From Ashinkailepas kermadecensis (lineage: Eukaryota; Arthropoda; Thecostraca; Neolepadidae): a DNA stretch of 64,000 nucleotides. Below are positions 1-10,189 of the stretch, piece after piece. The DNA is taken from assembly GCA_034440615.1 (NCBI GenBank), contig JAOTOM010005181.1, positions 357,501-421,500 of the forward strand. The letters run 5' to 3'. The notes beneath the pieces are model-generated. The model was not told the DNA's origin and searched no databases. It saw only the letters and a list, made by a program, of their open reading frames with translations. Each line of letters starts with the position of its first letter. Positions within the stretch are counted from its first letter, which is position 1. The translations under genes and the position numbers were made by a program.

Positions 1-1203
1 GCTTATGATACCATGAAAGACAAAACTCAGCAATAAAGTGCATGGACACTGCATTATAATTTATATTCCCTGTATACGGCCTTGGATATTCATAAAGAAA
101 GCAATATGTACTAAGCAATGGCTCACATGACTTCCAAAGCAAATCTTAAAAGGTACACCAACGTTCGCCTTCAAGCCTTGGTGACGTCACAGCTTTTCCT
201 CATATATTGCAGAAATTGGGAGCATCAGACATGTTTCAATTTCGCTGCGCATGGGGGAAGTGATTTTTTGGCGTGCTGGACCATAAAGATCATTTGCGAC
301 GCCTTTAAAGCGAGTACGTTACATGTATGTCTATAAAAGCGAGTGTTTGTGATCAAGGTGCAGGCAGGTGGACATTTACGTTAAGGAAATTTTACGTTAT
401 AGTTTGTATGATATTTTAGGTGCTGAAGGTGGAGGTTGGGATGGGGACATCTCCCTGATGTCTAAATGGTTTTAATTTTACTTTACTCCTCCACAAAATA
501 ATTTGTAGTTTGGGTCGGGGCGGGGCTGCGCATGAGATATACGAAGTTTATGCATTGCCCATATAGTTTTGCACGTTATATGATTTTGTATTGACAACAT
601 GGAAGACTACCCTGTATTTGTATTTTGCATGCTGGCGCAGCTAAGCATAGTCCGAGAATGCTTTCATTGATGCGTTTGAGTGAGGAAAGACAATACCACC
701 CAACAATAACCAGTAATTACCAGCAATATAGTAATTACGTGTTTGGATGTTCTTCTTAGTTTGGATGTTCTTCTTAGTTTGGATGTTCTTCTTCTTGGAT
801 GTTCTTACGTGTATTGGAGTGTTCTTCAGAACACTCCAAACCGTAGCATCGAAAAGAAAAAAGTAAAAGTACAAAAATCCTAGAATCTCAAACTAGCGAT
901 TGTGGTCGACAAATATGACGGAGGTGAGACATTTGTGGTGCAATTGCGCGCGATGTTTAATCCGGTGGACAAACTCATGTGACGTCGCGCTGCTTCATTT
1001 TTTTATATTTCACACCCGATGTGTCTGCAGATTGGTGTGATTTTAACCAGTGAATAACTTGCTGATATTTAATTCCCAAAGAAACAATAGAGGAAGAAGT
1101 TGGCAGGTAGGCTTCAACAAGTCCAGTCCATGCCTTTTTCTGATTTCTGCGCGTTGTTTCTATATTAATGCCAGATACCTAACTACCTACCTACCATATT
1201 TGA
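1..1203. other. No gene recognised; AT-rich flank
   Basis: Only short open frames without recognisable motifs occur here. A palindromic CRE-like TGACGTCA lies at 182-189. A short tandem repeat sits at about 741-810 and is listed separately. I see no coding, RNA or mobile feature in the rest. Confidence 0.6.
741..810. repeat. Short tandem repeat, ~20 bp unit
   Basis: The words GTTTGGATGTTCTTC and TTGGATGTTCTT recur three to four times in a row, with the last copies shortened. The small minus-strand frame across it only reflects the repeat. Confidence 0.75.
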
Positions 1204-1910
1204 GTATTATTGTGCTTTAAGGTGGTAACAAGAGAAGTTTTCACACACATTTCCTCCATAGAGCAGGCGAATTGGTTAGTTTTGGTAGTAAGTTTGTGCT
1301 TTAAGGTGTTTTATGAATTCTTGTAATTTATCATTCGAATGCAATGTTTATGAAAGTGACTAAGATGATGGGACCACTCATTTTTTTGTACAAATGCTCA
1401 CTTTTCAGGTTGTGAGCAAAATAACACCAAAAAATTGGCTTTGAGTTAGATAACATAGCATAAAAAGAAATGTATAAAAAATAAAATAAAAATTCAGCAT
1501 AACCTAACTAACCTAGCCTAACCTCCCTTTGGAGAAAAGAAAACAATAAAAGTTGGAAAAAGTTAAAGCATTATATTTTCTGAAGATTTTCAAAATTTAC
1601 AAACCTAACCCAACCTAACATAACCAAACATGAGTTGCTCTTGAAGACAAAATTCGTTGTAAATTTGCGGTTTAAGGTGTTTTTTTCTTTCTTTTTTCTT
1701 CAGAATACCATGTTCATGAGGGTGACTAAGATGATGGGACCACTTATTTTCTGTGCAATCGCATTTTTTTATTGGAAAAAATTGACAAATTTGTTAACTT
1801 AGAAACCCTAACCTGACCTAACCTAACCAAACCTAACCCATTTGTTAGCTTTATGGAAACAAATGTGTGTAAAAACTTGTCTTGTTACCATCTTAAAGCA
1901 AAATAATACC
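1204..1910. mobile_element. Small TIR element (MITE-like) with CCTAA-rich core
   Basis: The segment 1204-1264 (starting GTATTATTGTGCTTTAAGG) is matched in inverted orientation by 1850-1910, giving ~60-bp terminal inverted repeats about 700 bp apart. Inside, a block containing GTGACTAAGATGATGGGACC occurs at 1356 and again at 1722, so the core carries a ~366-bp direct duplication. CCTAA/TTAGG words are frequent inside and just beyond (1500-2040). No coding capacity is seen, so this would be a non-autonomous DNA element. A diverged relative of the core lies at about 51455-51910. The exact termini and target duplication were not resolved. Confidence 0.55.
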
Positions 1911-2153
1911 GGTTTAGTTAGGTTAGGCTAGTTTAGATTTTTCAGTTGGAAAATTTGTCAAAAATTTGCCAAAATTTTCTAAAAATAAGAAATTTTTCCT
2001 TCAAATGCAGCTGACGTTAGGTTAGGCTAGGTTTGGTTCGGTTCTCTGATTTAGAACATTTTCAGAGAATATATTGCTTTAAAAAAAAAAAATTCCAAAT
2101 ACTAGATAGGATATACTAGATCAGGTTATGTTTGTTATAGTTATTAGGTTATC
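1911..2153. repeat. Degenerate TTAGG-like tracts
   Basis: Repeated GTTAGGTTAGG-type words flank the small TIR element. TTAGG is the common arthropod telomere unit, but here it is scattered and degenerate rather than a clean array. Confidence 0.4.
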
Positions 2154-2183
2154 GTATGGATTCACTAATGAGTGAATCCATAC
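2154..2183. repeat. Perfect 13-bp hairpin
   Basis: GTATGGATTCACT (2154-2166) is followed after a 4-nt loop by its exact reverse complement (2171-2183). No coding context; possibly a transposon end or a structured element. Confidence 0.85.
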
Positions 2184-3442
2184 CATTCCCACTGGAGTCT
2201 AAAAGCTCCATCATAACCTTACTTCTATAACGTATATCACAAGTACCCATTTCGATTATACTGCTCACTCAGGACAATATAGAAGTCAATGAATGAAAGT
2301 GTTACTTCATTACCTGCATTGTTAATGTAAACAGAAAGAAGTCCTTTGAACCATATGTAATGTCCTTCACAGTGCTGCTCCATCCACCTCCAACACCAAC
2401 CCTGACCAAACTTCAGGAGCGCATCCATCTCCAAACAGCCTGCGGAACAAGGTACGTATTGCAGCAAGAGTACAATGATCTGAATTCCACGGTTTCCCTG
2501 TTGCCTAATTGTCCATCCTTGCCTATCCATGTAGGAGATGTTTGACTTTCCTCAAACTGTCTGGAGAACTTGGGAGTTTAGACCCAAATAACTAACTCAT
2601 TCGATGTACCGACCCGTGCAATTATAAATTATACACCCTTTTGTGCAATCGCTATGTGGTGAGCAGGGGAGGAATGCCAGCTAAAATTTATCCGCCTGGA
2701 ATAGACTCGAGTAAAGAGCTGACAAATGAAGAAGCTCTTATGGATAGGTATCACACAGCACCGCCGACATCAGCGAACACTCACCCGACTGCATTGTTCA
2801 TGTTCATGAGCGCAACACGTGGTAGCAGTTTGTAGAACTGGCCCGACTGCCATGGTGGGCGATCCCCAGCATGACCAGTAGGCAGTGCCGCTCCAGAAGG
2901 CTGCACAGTGCATATATATGGCACACGGAATGTGGAATATGGTATACATTCCTCACATATCACGTGCCACGGCGAAGCGCAGCTTTGTTTCGGGCGACGG
3001 ACATGACCTTTGTTTCATCATCGGCCTCTGCACTACTGCGATGTCAACTGGGTCATTGTTCCATTGACCTTGGAGCCGTTTATCCGGCATATGCGCCGGC
3101 ATCGGCGTAGGATGAGCACGGCGTTTGCAAAACTCAACGTTTGTAAACAGCGCGACCAACAGTCTAAACAAATTTGGTGTAGACTCGAAATGGGTGATGA
3201 AAGCGCTGACGGAGAGCCAGGCGCCTACACGGGCTCCGAGTGCTCCTGGGAGTGCCCAGAGTGCCTTTGTGGGTCCGTGCAGACGGTGGCATGTCACCAG
3301 CCACCGCCTGTGGGCGAAGGCCACGTGGCCCACGTGCTCCCGTGGGCTGGTGGTGGGTGGAACGCCAAGTGAATGGCACCCCGGACACGGCCTCACTCTA
3401 CTGTGTTTGAGCTCCAAGTGCAGCGATGAATGCACTGCGAAC
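2184..3442. other. No gene recognised
   Basis: Several overlapping frames are open on both strands between about 2950 and 3580. None shows a recognisable domain and they shadow each other, so none is called. Confidence 0.5.
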
Positions 3443-3536
3443 AACAGAAACATAAACTGCAGCCGCACAGAAGATAGCAAAACAAAGACAACAGAAACAC
3501 GAACTGCAGCCGCACAGAAGATAACAAGACAGATGC
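3443..3536. repeat. 47-bp tandem duplication
   Basis: AACAGAAACA starts at 3443 and 3490. Both copies contain CTGCAGCCGCACAGAAGATA with few differences. Confidence 0.8.
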
Positions 3537-4409
3537 ATTGCATGTGTTCTCAGAAGTGCAGTAGGTGCATGAGATGACTTTCAGTAGGGTGACCAACTAT
3601 ATGTGCAGCGCCCGCTGCTACCGAACTTGCAAATCCACTGAAGAGTACGCAACCTAAGTTCCATTCAAATTTAAGCTTGTTTGTATCATTAAGATAAGGA
3701 TCAGTGATCCAAATTATTGGCATGGTGTTGGTTTTCATGACCACTGATCCGAATTGCAATTAGTCGACGAAAGGCATTCAGAATCTGAGCTCCTCACTCG
3801 GAATCAAGACAATGTATTGCCACCCAAAGTCACTGCGACGTATGAAACGCACCACTTAAATAGTTCCTTGTCATGAATTCCACCCAATCTCAAACGTCCC
3901 TCTCGGGTAGGCGCCAGCTCAACTTATAAAGGACATGGTGGCGCAATGTGAACAATTAAATTGTCCATTAACTCCCAAACTTCGGCACATCCTTGTCCGA
4001 ATTGTCAGCAGGAGTTCACTGGAAGCTGCAGATAAGCACTGCTTGTTTAACAGTCACCAAGCCTCATCCTTCATGCTCAGGCACCCCAGCCGTGGCATCT
4101 CTTGAGTTGCCAATATTAAGAAAAGTTCTGCTTCAAAGGAAGAGCCTGCATTGAAGGCATCCAACTTCGACAGTGAAACTGTCTGTGGGATGTTTCACCG
4201 ATTCAAAAACGCTCCAACTGAGATCTGCGACAGTTGTTCGACATAGGGATGTATGAACAGTAACCATAGCTTCATAATTAGAGCTGAACGCCACTTGTGC
4301 ACACTTTATCGCGCTAGGTTTGCATTCATTCGTCACCTAGACCAGTAGAAGGCGATGCGTCCCTCAACCCAAATCATGAACATCAATAACGTAATAATAA
4401 TGTAACAAC

Positions 4410-4410
<1 letters not shown>
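3537..4410. other. No gene recognised
   Basis: Unique-looking sequence with only short frames. No RNA gene, repeat or mobile element could be identified. Confidence 0.5.

Positions 4411-4449
<39 letters not shown>
4411..4449. repeat. (TA)n microsatellite
   Basis: Uninterrupted TA dinucleotides. Confidence 0.97.
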
Positions 4450-4452
<3 letters not shown>

Positions 4453-4796
4453 TGCACTAATGGTGTGAGAAGTACAGGTGCACAGGCACATGGCAGATGA
4501 GGCACCACGTGGAAGCCTGTTGACACGAAGGACGGTCTGATGATCAACCAGGTTGAAGGGTCAAGGTCAATCAGTTCAGATGCTAAGATCGGTTGAGTTT
4601 GGCCGGAGAGGAATTCACTGGTCTTATAATCGATTTGAGCGACCGAAGTCAAATATGTCAGGTCAGACTATCGAGACCACTCGGACCAGAACCAGAACAA
4701 GCGCAGCGAGAAGCGCTCTCGCTGCGCTCTCGCTGCGCCTCATCGAGCCAGACTTCCGACATTCGTCCCGGTCTGGTGACCTGAGGCCGGTTCAGC
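4450..4796. other. No gene recognised
   Basis: Contains only a short (CTCGCTGCG) duplication near 4725. Frames here show no domain. Confidence 0.5.
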
Positions 4797-5214
4797 CGGC
4801 GCCGGGGCTGGACGGACCCTAACTCCTGCACCCCTGTCGTCCCGACGGCGCCAGAGCGAGGTCAGCCAGCCAGGACCCTAACTCCTGCACCCCTGTCGTC
4901 CCGACGGCGCCAGAGCGAGGTCAGCCAGCCAGGACCCTAACTCCTGCACCCCTGTCGTCCCGACGGCGCCAGAGCGAGATCAGCCAGCCAGGACCCTAAC
5001 TCCTGCACCCCTGTCGTCCCGACGGCGCCAGAGCGAGGTCAGCCAGCCAGGACCCCTGGGGCCGGACGGACCCTAACTCCTGCACCCCTGTCGTCCCGAC
5101 GGCGCCAGAGCGAGGTCAGCCAGCCAGGACCCTAACTTCTGCACCCCTGTCGTCCCGACGGCGCCGGAGCGAGGTCAGCCAGCCAGGACCCCTGGGGCCG
5201 GACGGACCGGCATC
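4797..5214. repeat. Minisatellite, 59-bp unit
   Basis: The phrase GGACCCTAACTCCTGCACC begins at 4814, 4873, 4932, 4991, 5068 and 5127. Spacing is 59 bp, with an 18-bp insert (CCTGGGGCCGGACGGA) in some units. About seven copies with very few substitutions. Confidence 0.95.
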
Positions 5215-5629
5215 AGCGGCGCGGCTCCATACCGCATACTTCGACCGACCGACACGCTGACAAGAACCAGCCCGCCCTCCGCCGCCGCTCTGCCCGGAAA
5301 CGAGCAAAACAAATAAACTGTCATTGCCAGAAAACCGGCACGGGGCTGGCACTGCAGGACCGATGCCGTGCATGCCGGACACTTCCTGTCGACATTACAT
5401 TGTGATCAGCTTCCCAAAAGATGTTCGCTGCATTTTAAACGTGGTTTTGATCCCGACTCTATTTGAGACTCTGTTGGTGAACTGCATCAACGCGTTTTGT
5501 TCCTGTTGGTTTTTATTTTCGTTCCTGTTGCCGGTCAAGCCTAAGACCGGCAGGGTGTGGTGTCCGATGAAGTGAATGATGGCGGCGGTTGAGATCCCAG
5601 CTGACCGACAAGCCCTGGTTGGTATGTTT
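5215..5629. other. No gene recognised
   Basis: Sequence between the 59-bp minisatellite and a minus-strand retroelement 3' end. The open frames lack recognisable domains. Confidence 0.5.
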
Positions 5630-5690
5630 TTTTGTTTTGTTTTTTTTCCTCCATCTTTAGCAGAGGCCAAGTGCCATCTCCTGGTGATCT
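5630..5690 (-). mobile_element. Minus-strand 3' end of a non-LTR element
   Basis: Read on the minus strand, GATGGCACTTGGCCTCTGC and CTAAAGATG are followed by an A-rich tail. The same words, followed by an A-rich stretch, end the plus-strand retroelement at about 9935-9965. This is best read as the 3' terminus of a second, inverted copy of the same family. Confidence 0.5.
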
Positions 5691-5801
5691 GGTGGTCTGA
5701 TCTGGTGGTCTGAACTGGTGGTCTGATCTGGTGGTCTGATCTGGTGGTCTGATCTGGTGGTCTGATCTGGTGGTCTGATCTGGTGGTCTGATCTGGTGGT
5801 C
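5683..5801. repeat. Minisatellite, 13-bp unit
   Basis: About nine near-identical copies of CTGATCTGGTGGT. The 13-bp period makes the minus-strand frame across it an artefact. Confidence 0.95.
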
Positions 5802-5949
5802 GTTTGCTAGTGCGTCTGCGCTGCGCACGGCCAGACGGCATGGCAGAACTCATCTGGGAAGGATGCAATTATTGGAGGCAGGATTGAGAAGACCTGGCTG
5901 CTGATTCTCGTCACATCCGGAGATCAAGCTACGTAGCTCCCCGCCGAGT
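5802..5949. other. Short spacer before the retroelement 5' region
   Basis: No gene or repeat identified. Confidence 0.4.
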
Positions 5950-5969
5950 CGAGTTCCCTACCCACCCAC

Positions 5970-6330
5970 TCCAGCGCTGTCTCGTAGGTGCCATTCTCAG
6001 GGCATTTACGAGAAGCTCCACCCCTCGGGTGACGTAAGCTACCCGGCCCACTAGTAGGTTGCTCGCCGGACTAGCCGACAGCTCCCCTCTACTAGTTGGT
6101 TGAGGGCTCGAAAAGACCTGGTGTCTCGCAGATTCAATCGAGCAAAGAAGCTGCCCGCTGTCCTAAGACCCCGCCCACCCTCACCCAGCTGTCTCGTAGG
6201 TGTCCTTATTAGGGCATCTACGGGAAGCTCAGCCCCCCCTCCCCGGGTGACGTCAGCCACCCGGGCCACTAGTTGGTTGTCAGCCGGATTAGCCGGCCGA
6301 CGCCACTAGTCGGTTGCTCGCCGGAATAGC
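5970..6330 (+). promoter_or_regulatory. Retroelement 5' monomers (candidate internal promoter)
   Basis: GCTGTCTCGTAGGTG recurs at about 5970 and 6188 with similar downstream sequence (GGGTGACGT, CCACTAGT, GTTGCTCGCCGGA). That gives a ~218-bp imperfect direct repeat plus a partial third motif near 6305. Repeated 5' monomers upstream of ORF1 are a known way for non-LTR elements to carry promoters; promoter function here is inference. Confidence 0.5.
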
Positions 6331-6704
6331 CGGCGTAGCCCCTCTCCCACTCCCCTTCGGCCCAGCGGTGCTCTTGAGCGCCGTCGGGAAACCGACTTGT
6401 ATCAGCGGTCAGTTTTGATTGTTTTTGTCCCATCCCACCCAATAGGTTAGAGCCGACAGAGGTACCTTTCTGGTTTAATGGATCGGGCTAGCGGTCTTTG
6501 GCCGTGACTGCGCCCGCCTCTGTTCGGCTACTCCCATCCCTCCAAACACTGTGTCTCTCTACCGCTTTCGCACGACAGTTCTCTTGACACCTTTCCTTGC
6601 AGCACCCCTTCAGGGTGCCTCTCTTGTCAGCACCCCTTCAGGGCGCCCTTACCAGACTCACTCACCCCTCCCCTCTCTCCTCAGGGGTCCAACCCCGCCC
6701 CGGC

Positions 6705-7857
6705 ATGCCCGGGGACCCCCGCCCTCCCCGGAGGGCGGACGCCGGCCGCACCCAGGAGCCCGGGCCCCACCACCGCGAGATCTACCGCGCACTACTGGTA
6801 AGGGTGCGTGACCCAACCCAGGCCAGGGCCCTCCTCCACCTGAGCCATTTCCTGGCTCACCCTGTTGAGGCGGTAGTTGCGGACCGTCTCAACAACACCT
6901 TCGTCACGGTGTTTGCTCCGGAGCTGGCACACTTCCCAGAGGAGGAGCTCCTGGAGGAGCTGACCCCGCAAGGCGTCTGTGAAGTCGTCCGTCTGGGACG
7001 CCCCTCCGCATCGACCCCGAGCCCCCTACTGAAAGTTGGGTACAGGTCGCTCGCCCCGCCGACGCACCTGTACGCTGGGTACCTTAGGTACCCCTACCGC
7101 CCGTGGACCCCACCGCCCAAGCGCTGTGGTTTTTGTCAGCGCTATGGCCACCACAGTGGGGTCTGTCTCGCCTGCAACCCGGTGTGCGACCATTGTGCTG
7201 AGGCACAAACCACGGCCCAGTGCGAGGCCCAGGAGCCGCGATACGCAGCCTGCGCGGGCCCACACCCCGCCTCATACCCCGCTGCCCAGTCTGGCTGGAA
7301 GCAAAGAGGCAGCAGCAACAGCGCCGGACAGACCCCCCCCAGCACCGCCCTCGACGTAGAGGCCAACCTTTGCCTGGGGCCAATCGCTCCTCCAGCCACT
7401 CTAGCCTAACCCGGCCGAGGCGACCGCCCGCCCGCTGACCCGTGTGCCCACGCACACCGAGCACCCGCTCACCCACTCCAACCCCGCACCGGCCTTGCGC
7501 CCTGCTCCCGTCGCAGGACCATCCGCCTCCAGCCCCCCCCGGAGTCGAACGGCTGCCACGCCCCCTCGGGATCGGGCCCCCTCCGCGCCGCCCCCAGGAC
7601 CACCCCAGTCCCCCCTCAACCCAGCCTCCCTCTCGGGATCAGACCTCCATGGCAACGCCTCATCAGGACCTCCCCTCTCCCTCCACCTCCCCATCGCAGT
7701 CCTCACAGGACAGCCCTGACCCCCATCGCACACTCGGGAATCCCCCAAGGACCCAGAGCAAGCAGTCACACCAGAGTCGTCCGATTATGAATCGGACGAC
7801 TCTGCCTCACCATCACCGCCACACACGCGGCTGCGGGAGCGTGATCACAACCATTAA
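6705..7857 (+). pseudogene. Non-LTR ORF1 (Gag-like, zinc knuckle), broken
   Basis: ORF1 of non-LTR elements makes a nucleic-acid-binding RNP protein. The best ATG is at 6705; the frame is also open upstream from 6597. A hydrophobic/acidic N-terminal half is followed at about 7120-7162 by a CCHC knuckle, CGFCQRYGHHSGVC, fitting C-x2-C-x4-H-x4-C. A second CDHC motif lacks its histidine. A third block (YAACAGPHPASYPA) resembles the usual CGGPHPAS block with cysteines lost. The frame closes at 7409. A proline/serine-rich continuation runs in another frame (7444 onward) with an in-frame TGA at 7717, and ends in an acidic segment and TAA at 7855. At least one frameshift and one nonsense codon therefore disable it. 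The final TAA overlaps the ORF2 ATG (TAATG). Confidence 0.75.
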
Positions 7858-8588
7858 TGCAACCCACCATTGAATTCTTGCTCCAATGGAATACGAGGTC
7901 ACGCATATCCCATTGGGCAGAATTCAAGGAATATATTATCAAAAATAAACCATTGATTGCCGTCGTTCAGGAGACCCGATGGCGCGACAATGACCCATAT
8001 AATTTTAATATCTTTGGTTATTCCCTCTATACCAACAACATAAATTCTACATCCCGCGGCGGCTGGGTTGCCTTATTTATCTCAGACACCCTCCTCCATC
8101 GTCAGATCAACATTGTTAATAACCTAAACTTTATTGCTGTTTCTGTCCAAATTGCACAACTAGAGCTCACTATACTCTCTCTTTATCTCTCACCTTCTCT
8201 TACACTATCCTTATCTTCTGTGACCGACCTCTTCGGTCTCCTTCCTCACCCCTGTCTGCTGCTGGGTGAGTTTAATGCCCACCACCAGGCATGGGGCTGT
8301 CACACCACATCACCTCGCGGACACCACATCGAAACACTCAACACCCACAACATGGTCTTTTTAAATGACCAAACACCCACACACAACACCGACATCGCCC
8401 CGTTCCGTTCATCTGCCATTGACCTGTCTTTGGCCTCGGCCTCCATCTCACCCCTCTTTTCTTGGCATGTACAACCCGACCCCCTCTTTAGCGATCACCT
8501 TCCCATTCATATCATGCTTGAACGCTCAGCCCAGGCCAGAGATTACTCATTTGTACCCCGCTGGAATGTTCGCAAGGCCAAATGGTAG
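7857..8588 (+). CDS. Non-LTR ORF2 N-terminus: apurinic-like endonuclease domain
   Basis: This is the target-nicking endonuclease of a non-LTR retrotransposon. Start ATG at 7857, overlapping the ORF1 stop. The ~240 residues hold the expected order of blocks: an early QWNTRSR; IAVVQETRW with the catalytic Glu; GGWVALFI; LLGEFNAHHQAWG, where the usual GDFN Asp is replaced by Glu; SSAIDLSLAS; and SDHLPI with the catalytic Asp-His pair. The frame ends with a TAG at 8586-8588, soon after the domain, where an intact element would continue into reverse transcriptase. The D-to-E change in GDFN may impair activity. Recognition of the family is secure; activity is doubtful. Confidence 0.85.
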   Translation: MQPTIEFLLQWNTRSRISHWAEFKEYIIKNKPLIAVVQETRWRDNDPYNFNIFGYSLYTNNINSTSRGGWVALFISDTLLHRQINIVNNLNFIAVSVQIAQLELTILSLYLSPSLTLSLSSVTDLFGLLPHPCLLLGEFNAHHQAWGCHTTSPRGHHIETLNTHNMVFLNDQTPTHNTDIAPFRSSAIDLSLASASISPLFSWHVQPDPLFSDHLPIHIMLERSAQARDYSFVPRWNVRKAKW

Positions 8589-8635
8589 TACCACAGAGGC
8601 CAAAGGCCAAAGTACCACAGACGGTACGGGAGCTG
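8575..8635 (+). other. Internal deletion junction (reverse transcriptase lost)
   Basis: The endonuclease ends and RNase H begins within ~50 bp. AGTACCACAG occurs on both sides (about 8586 and 8612) with AGGCCAA duplicated between. Short repeats at the break suggest an end-joining or template-switch deletion. Confidence 0.6.
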
Positions 8636-9419
8636 CCTGGTGCGGTGGACCCAACTTTGGCCAAATAAAATTAACACCACACACTCGGTTTACACTTCAG
8701 AGTTAGTCGCAATCTTCGCCTGTCTACACCACATTATTCAACACCACATCACCACACCAACCATCATCTGCACTGACTCACGTTCATCCATCGACGCTCT
8801 AGCAGCCATACACAACACTACACACCCCACACTTCACGCTATCCGTCAACTCTATCACACACATCATGCTCATCTTCAACTCACAATGCTCTGGGTCCCT
8901 GGCCACATGGGGATTCCGGCCAACGAGCGGGCGGATGAGCTCGCTCGTCGAGCCCCAACCAAACCCACCCCCAACCTCCCAGTTCCCCCCTGTGACCTTT
9001 TGTCCCTCAGCAACCAATTATTCAACACATATCTCCAGGCATGTTGGAACCACAAGACTACACATTTACACCACATTAAACCCCTTCTCGACAAATGGCC
9101 CTCTTCCCGACAACACACACGCTCACATGAGATCCTCTTTGCTCGACTCCGACTCGGGCACACCAAACTCACACATGATTTCCTCTTCCACCAACTTCGC
9201 CGCGCTCCGCCTTGCCAAACATGTGATGTACATAACTCTGTGGAACATTTCTTACTTATCTGCCCTGCCTACCAATTACAACGTCGCCACCTTCTTTCCT
9301 ACATTGCCCAACATCGGATTCCACTTTCACTGCCAAGCCTTCTCGGTGACAAATACCCGGAGCTCATTGAGCTACTATTTACATTCTTGCACAGCACCAA
9401 ACTTGAGGAAGTAATTTGA
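8605..9419 (+). pseudogene. Non-LTR RNase H domain and C-terminal tail, frameshifted
   Basis: RNase H removes RNA from the cDNA hybrid. The first catalytic block (TDGTGAAW) lies near 8618 in one frame. The rest runs from about 8640 in another: YTSELVAIFACL with the catalytic Glu, CTDSRSSIDAL with an Asp, and WVPGHMGIPANERADELAR, the typical C-terminal RNase H block. After it come a CxxC...H block (CQTCDVHNSVEHFLLICP) typical of the zinc-binding tail of these elements and the end SLLGDKYPELIELL. The closing frame stops at 9417-9419. A frameshift separates the first Asp block from the rest. A related C-terminal tail recurs at about 30345-30440. Confidence 0.8.
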
Positions 9420-9965
9420 AGTCAAAAGCTATTATCTCCGTCATCGCAAAACACATACATATAGGTTATATCACACTAGGTAGGCAGAGACCGATCCAAT
9501 TTGGCCATAACGGACGGTTCTCCTTATAAATTGTGCTTGGTTTTTTACCTACGGGTTTTCCAAGCTGCTTGGTTTTTTCACCTTCTCAGGTTTTTTCCAA
9601 GCTCTAACTCAAACATACACCTACACATACAAGGTCGGGCCCGACGCCCACGACTCGCCATGGGCGTCGGGCCTCCGCTTCGCTTTTCAGGTCGCAGGTG
9701 GGCAGTGGAGCCTCTCCGCAGGTTACGATGCTGCCCACCCTCCAAGTGTCCTTCTAAGTGTCGTGTATGTATGTATGTATGTGTATGTTTCACCTGTATA
9801 TGTATGTATCGGCCCTTACGCCACGTTCCTTGCTTGCTGGCCTCTCATCTTTCCTCTCTTTCTTATTCGATGTAACCGGATGCCACATAAGCCGGATTAA
9901 AGTAACTCTTTCCTTAACGTAGCATATCTCTAGCGGATGGCACTTTGCCTCTGCTAAAGATGAAA
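9420..9965 (+). other. Retroelement 3' UTR
   Basis: Non-coding tail between the RNase H stop and the A-rich end. It holds the stem-loop at 9638-9673, a short (GTAT)n run near 9771-9790, and the terminal words shared with the minus-strand copy at 5630-5690. Confidence 0.55.
9638..9673 (+). other. 13-bp perfect stem-loop in retroelement 3' UTR
   Basis: GGCCCGACGCCCA (9638-9650) pairs exactly with 9661-9673 around a 10-nt loop. Several non-LTR reverse transcriptases recognise a 3' stem-loop in their RNA; that role here is inference. Confidence 0.75.
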
Positions 9966-10189
9966 ACAAAAAACTAGTTGGTTGCTCGCCGGATTAACCG
10001 ACGAACGACGAATAACGAACGAACCAACCGACTCTGGTGGGCCACTGGCTCCCCAGTGGTCCACTGGAGGTTGGTGTTCCTTCAGCTGACACGCTGGACG
10101 AGGCCCTGGGCAGAAGCGACACAAGTTTGGAAGCAGGGATTATCTGTTCCCCTTGATCCACCAGAGTCATTAGTGATGCCATGGATCAC
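9966..10189. other. Fragment of retroelement 5' monomer plus unknown sequence
   Basis: GTTGGTTGCTCGCCGGATTA at 9975-10000 repeats the motif of the 5' monomers near 6055 and 6268, so a second copy may begin directly after the first. The rest is unassigned. Confidence 0.4.

Larger units (their letters stand above)
5950..9965 (+). mobile_element. Degraded RNase H-bearing non-LTR retrotransposon (RT deleted)
   Basis: Order along the plus strand: GC-rich 5' region with repeated monomers (5970-6330), ORF1 with a zinc knuckle (6705-7857, broken), ORF2 endonuclease (7857-8588), RNase H plus C-terminal tail (about 8610-9419), and a 3' UTR with a stem-loop and A-rich end (9420-9965). This architecture is that of I/Jockey-group non-LTR elements that keep an RNase H domain. 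The reverse transcriptase expected between endonuclease and RNase H is absent, so the copy cannot be autonomous. Outer borders are approximate and no target-site duplication was identified. Confidence 0.8.

Noticed and set aside
1490..2040. Interstitial telomere tract
   Set aside because: TTAGG/CCTAA words are scattered and degenerate, and belong to a dispersed repeat also present near 51650-51890.
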